Positions 31,534 through 32,439 of a stretch of 32,439 nucleotides of DNA are shown in pieces. The stretch spans positions 1-32,439 of the forward strand of contig NZ_SMZO01000043.1 of assembly GCF_004358675.1 (NCBI RefSeq), written 5' to 3'. This DNA comes from Meridianimarinicoccus aquatilis (GTDB lineage Bacteria; Pseudomonadota; Alphaproteobacteria; Rhodobacterales; Rhodobacteraceae). Both the position numbers and the translations under genes were made by a program. Each line of letters begins with the position of its first letter. The stretch's first letter is position 1. The notes beneath the pieces were generated by a model that was not told where the DNA came from, ran no database searches, and saw only the letters and a program-made list of their open reading frames with translations.

Positions 31534-32439
31534 TCAACTTTTTATCAAGCCTAACGGGGATTTCCCTGTTTCACTGCGGTCTTGTCCCTTTGGGTGTGCA
31601 GCTGTTGGATCGCTGTGGGGGGCTGTTTTGGTGTTTGTGGCGGAGGCTGCGGCGAGTTTTGCCAGGATTTCGTCGCGGGGTCCGAAAGCCTTTTGTGTGC
31701 CGTTCTCCAGGATCAGGATCTTGTCACAGGCATGCAGCAGGTTGGGGCTGTGCGTGATGACAATGGCCGATTTTCCAGCCGCGGTCTGGGCCTTGATCAG
31801 GCGGCTCACAAGCGCGCCGGCTTCCTGGTCGAGACCTGCGTTCGGCTCGTCCATGATCAGGATGTTCGGCTTGCTGTAAACGGCCCGGGCCAAAGCGATC
31901 CGCTGCAACGTGCCAGCCGACAGGATTTTCTTGGCCCAGTGCATGTCGGTTTGCAAACCCTTGGGGAGGAGTTCGATCTTGTCCATGACATGCACCAATT
32001 CCGCGGCGGCGACCACATCGGCAAGCACCATGTCAGGGTCATAGCGGGCGATATTCTCGGCCACGGTGCCATCAAAGAAGGTGAGAAATTGCGGCAACAA
32101 CCCGATGTGCTTTGCCAGGGCGCTCTCGGACAGTTCATACAATGGAAAGCCGCTCAGGGTTACTCTGCCCATGGTGGCCGCATTGCCACCGGTCAGCAGA
32201 CGCACAAGAGCGGATTTGCCCACGCCGCTGCGCCCGACGATCGCCAGCGCTTCGCCGGGTTGGACGTCAAAGGACAGACGGGTGAACACGGGCAGGCTGA
32301 GTTCGCGGGGCTTAAAGGTCACGTTGGTGATTTCAAGTGTGCCGGGCACATCTGGCAGCGCGGCCGAGCGGCGGCTGCGCAGATCGGCCGACGAGCGGGA
32401 CAGGTTCCGTTCCAGGCGGCGGGCGCCGGCGAGGGTCGT
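31534..32439 (-). CDS. Type I secretion ABC exporter, ATPase domain (PrtD/AprD-like), 5' partial
   Basis: The reading frame is open to the right edge, so only the last 301 residues are seen. The earlier transmembrane part lies outside; the visible start ERNLSRSSADLRSRR is the usual linker before the ATPase. The ATPase has Walker A GRSGVGKSA, the Q-loop LLPQFLTFFDGTVAENIARY, Walker B ILIMDEPNAGLDQE and the switch histidine in ITHSPNLLHACD. The signature is LSAGT rather than LSGGQ. The wording of the Q-loop fits the PrtD/AprD branch exporting RTX proteins or peptides. A ~35-residue charged tail ends the protein. No membrane-fusion gene is seen downstream; it may lie outside the window. Confidence 0.85.
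   Translation of the reverse strand, partial: TTLAGARRLERNLSRSSADLRSRRSAALPDVPGTLEITNVTFKPRELSLPVFTRLSFDVQPGEALAIVGRSGVGKSALVRLLTGGNAATMGRVTLSGFPLYELSESALAKHIGLLPQFLTFFDGTVAENIARYDPDMVLADVVAAAELVHVMDKIELLPKGLQTDMHWAKKILSAGTLQRIALARAVYSKPNILIMDEPNAGLDQEAGALVSRLIKAQTAAGKSAIVITHSPNLLHACDKILILENGTQKAFGPRDEILAKLAAASATNTKTAPHSDPTAAHPKGQDRSETGKSPLGLIKS

Noticed and set aside
1-32439. CRISPR array, tRNA or rRNA genes
   Set aside because: No regularly spaced direct repeats, cloverleaf-like runs or rRNA-like stretches were seen on reading the intergenic sequence.

Overview
The window looks like a chromosomal segment of an alphaproteobacterium, most likely a marine Rhodobacteraceae (Roseobacter-type) bacterium. 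This rests on moderately high GC, frequent GTG/TTG starts behind purine-rich ribosome sites, a T6SS with a TagF/PppA/PpkA post-translational switch, and dicarboxylate/aromatic-type catabolic genes. The taxonomic guess is inference, since no rRNA or marker gene is present.

Positions 1-8379 are the end of a type VI secretion (T6SS) cluster: tssL (5' end outside the window, with a C-terminal OmpA peptidoglycan-binding domain), tssM, tagF and pppA in one tightly coupled operon. A convergent membrane-anchored Ser/Thr kinase of PpkA type lies 12 bp away. Positions 8444-22079 hold an accessory envelope region that I regard as the most interesting part. It encodes an OmpA-family protein, a membrane-anchored M15-type peptidoglycan hydrolase, two coiled-coil lipoproteins, two exported caspase-like proteases, a putative outer-membrane barrel, a methyltransferase and a YceI-OmpA fusion. 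It ends with an operon for an ExbB, two ExbDs and a TonB-like protein. That last protein keeps the TonB SxxxH transmembrane motif, but its C-terminus is a DUF4384-like module. A similar Cys-flanked + DUF4384-like module forms the periplasmic part of the PpkA-like kinase, so the proton-driven operon and the T6SS kinase appear to share a sensory or effector domain.

Positions 22080-29639 are an unrelated metabolic locus. A fumarylacetoacetate-hydrolase-family gene is divergent from a FadR-type GntR regulator, which has a palindromic operator candidate just before its start. The regulator is followed by a NitT/TauT-type ABC importer (binding protein, permease, ATPase, second permease), an acyl/oxalyl-CoA ligase-like enzyme and a ketopantoate-reductase-family dehydrogenase. 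A strong hairpin after the binding-protein gene probably sets its level above the permeases.

Positions 29640-32439 contain a 416-bp gene-poor stretch with a decayed IS3-type transposase start, a glutamate decarboxylase gene and, on the opposite strand, the ATPase end of a PrtD-type type I secretion ABC exporter that runs off the right edge. No rRNA, tRNA or CRISPR was seen. All functional assignments come from reading motifs; no database search was run.
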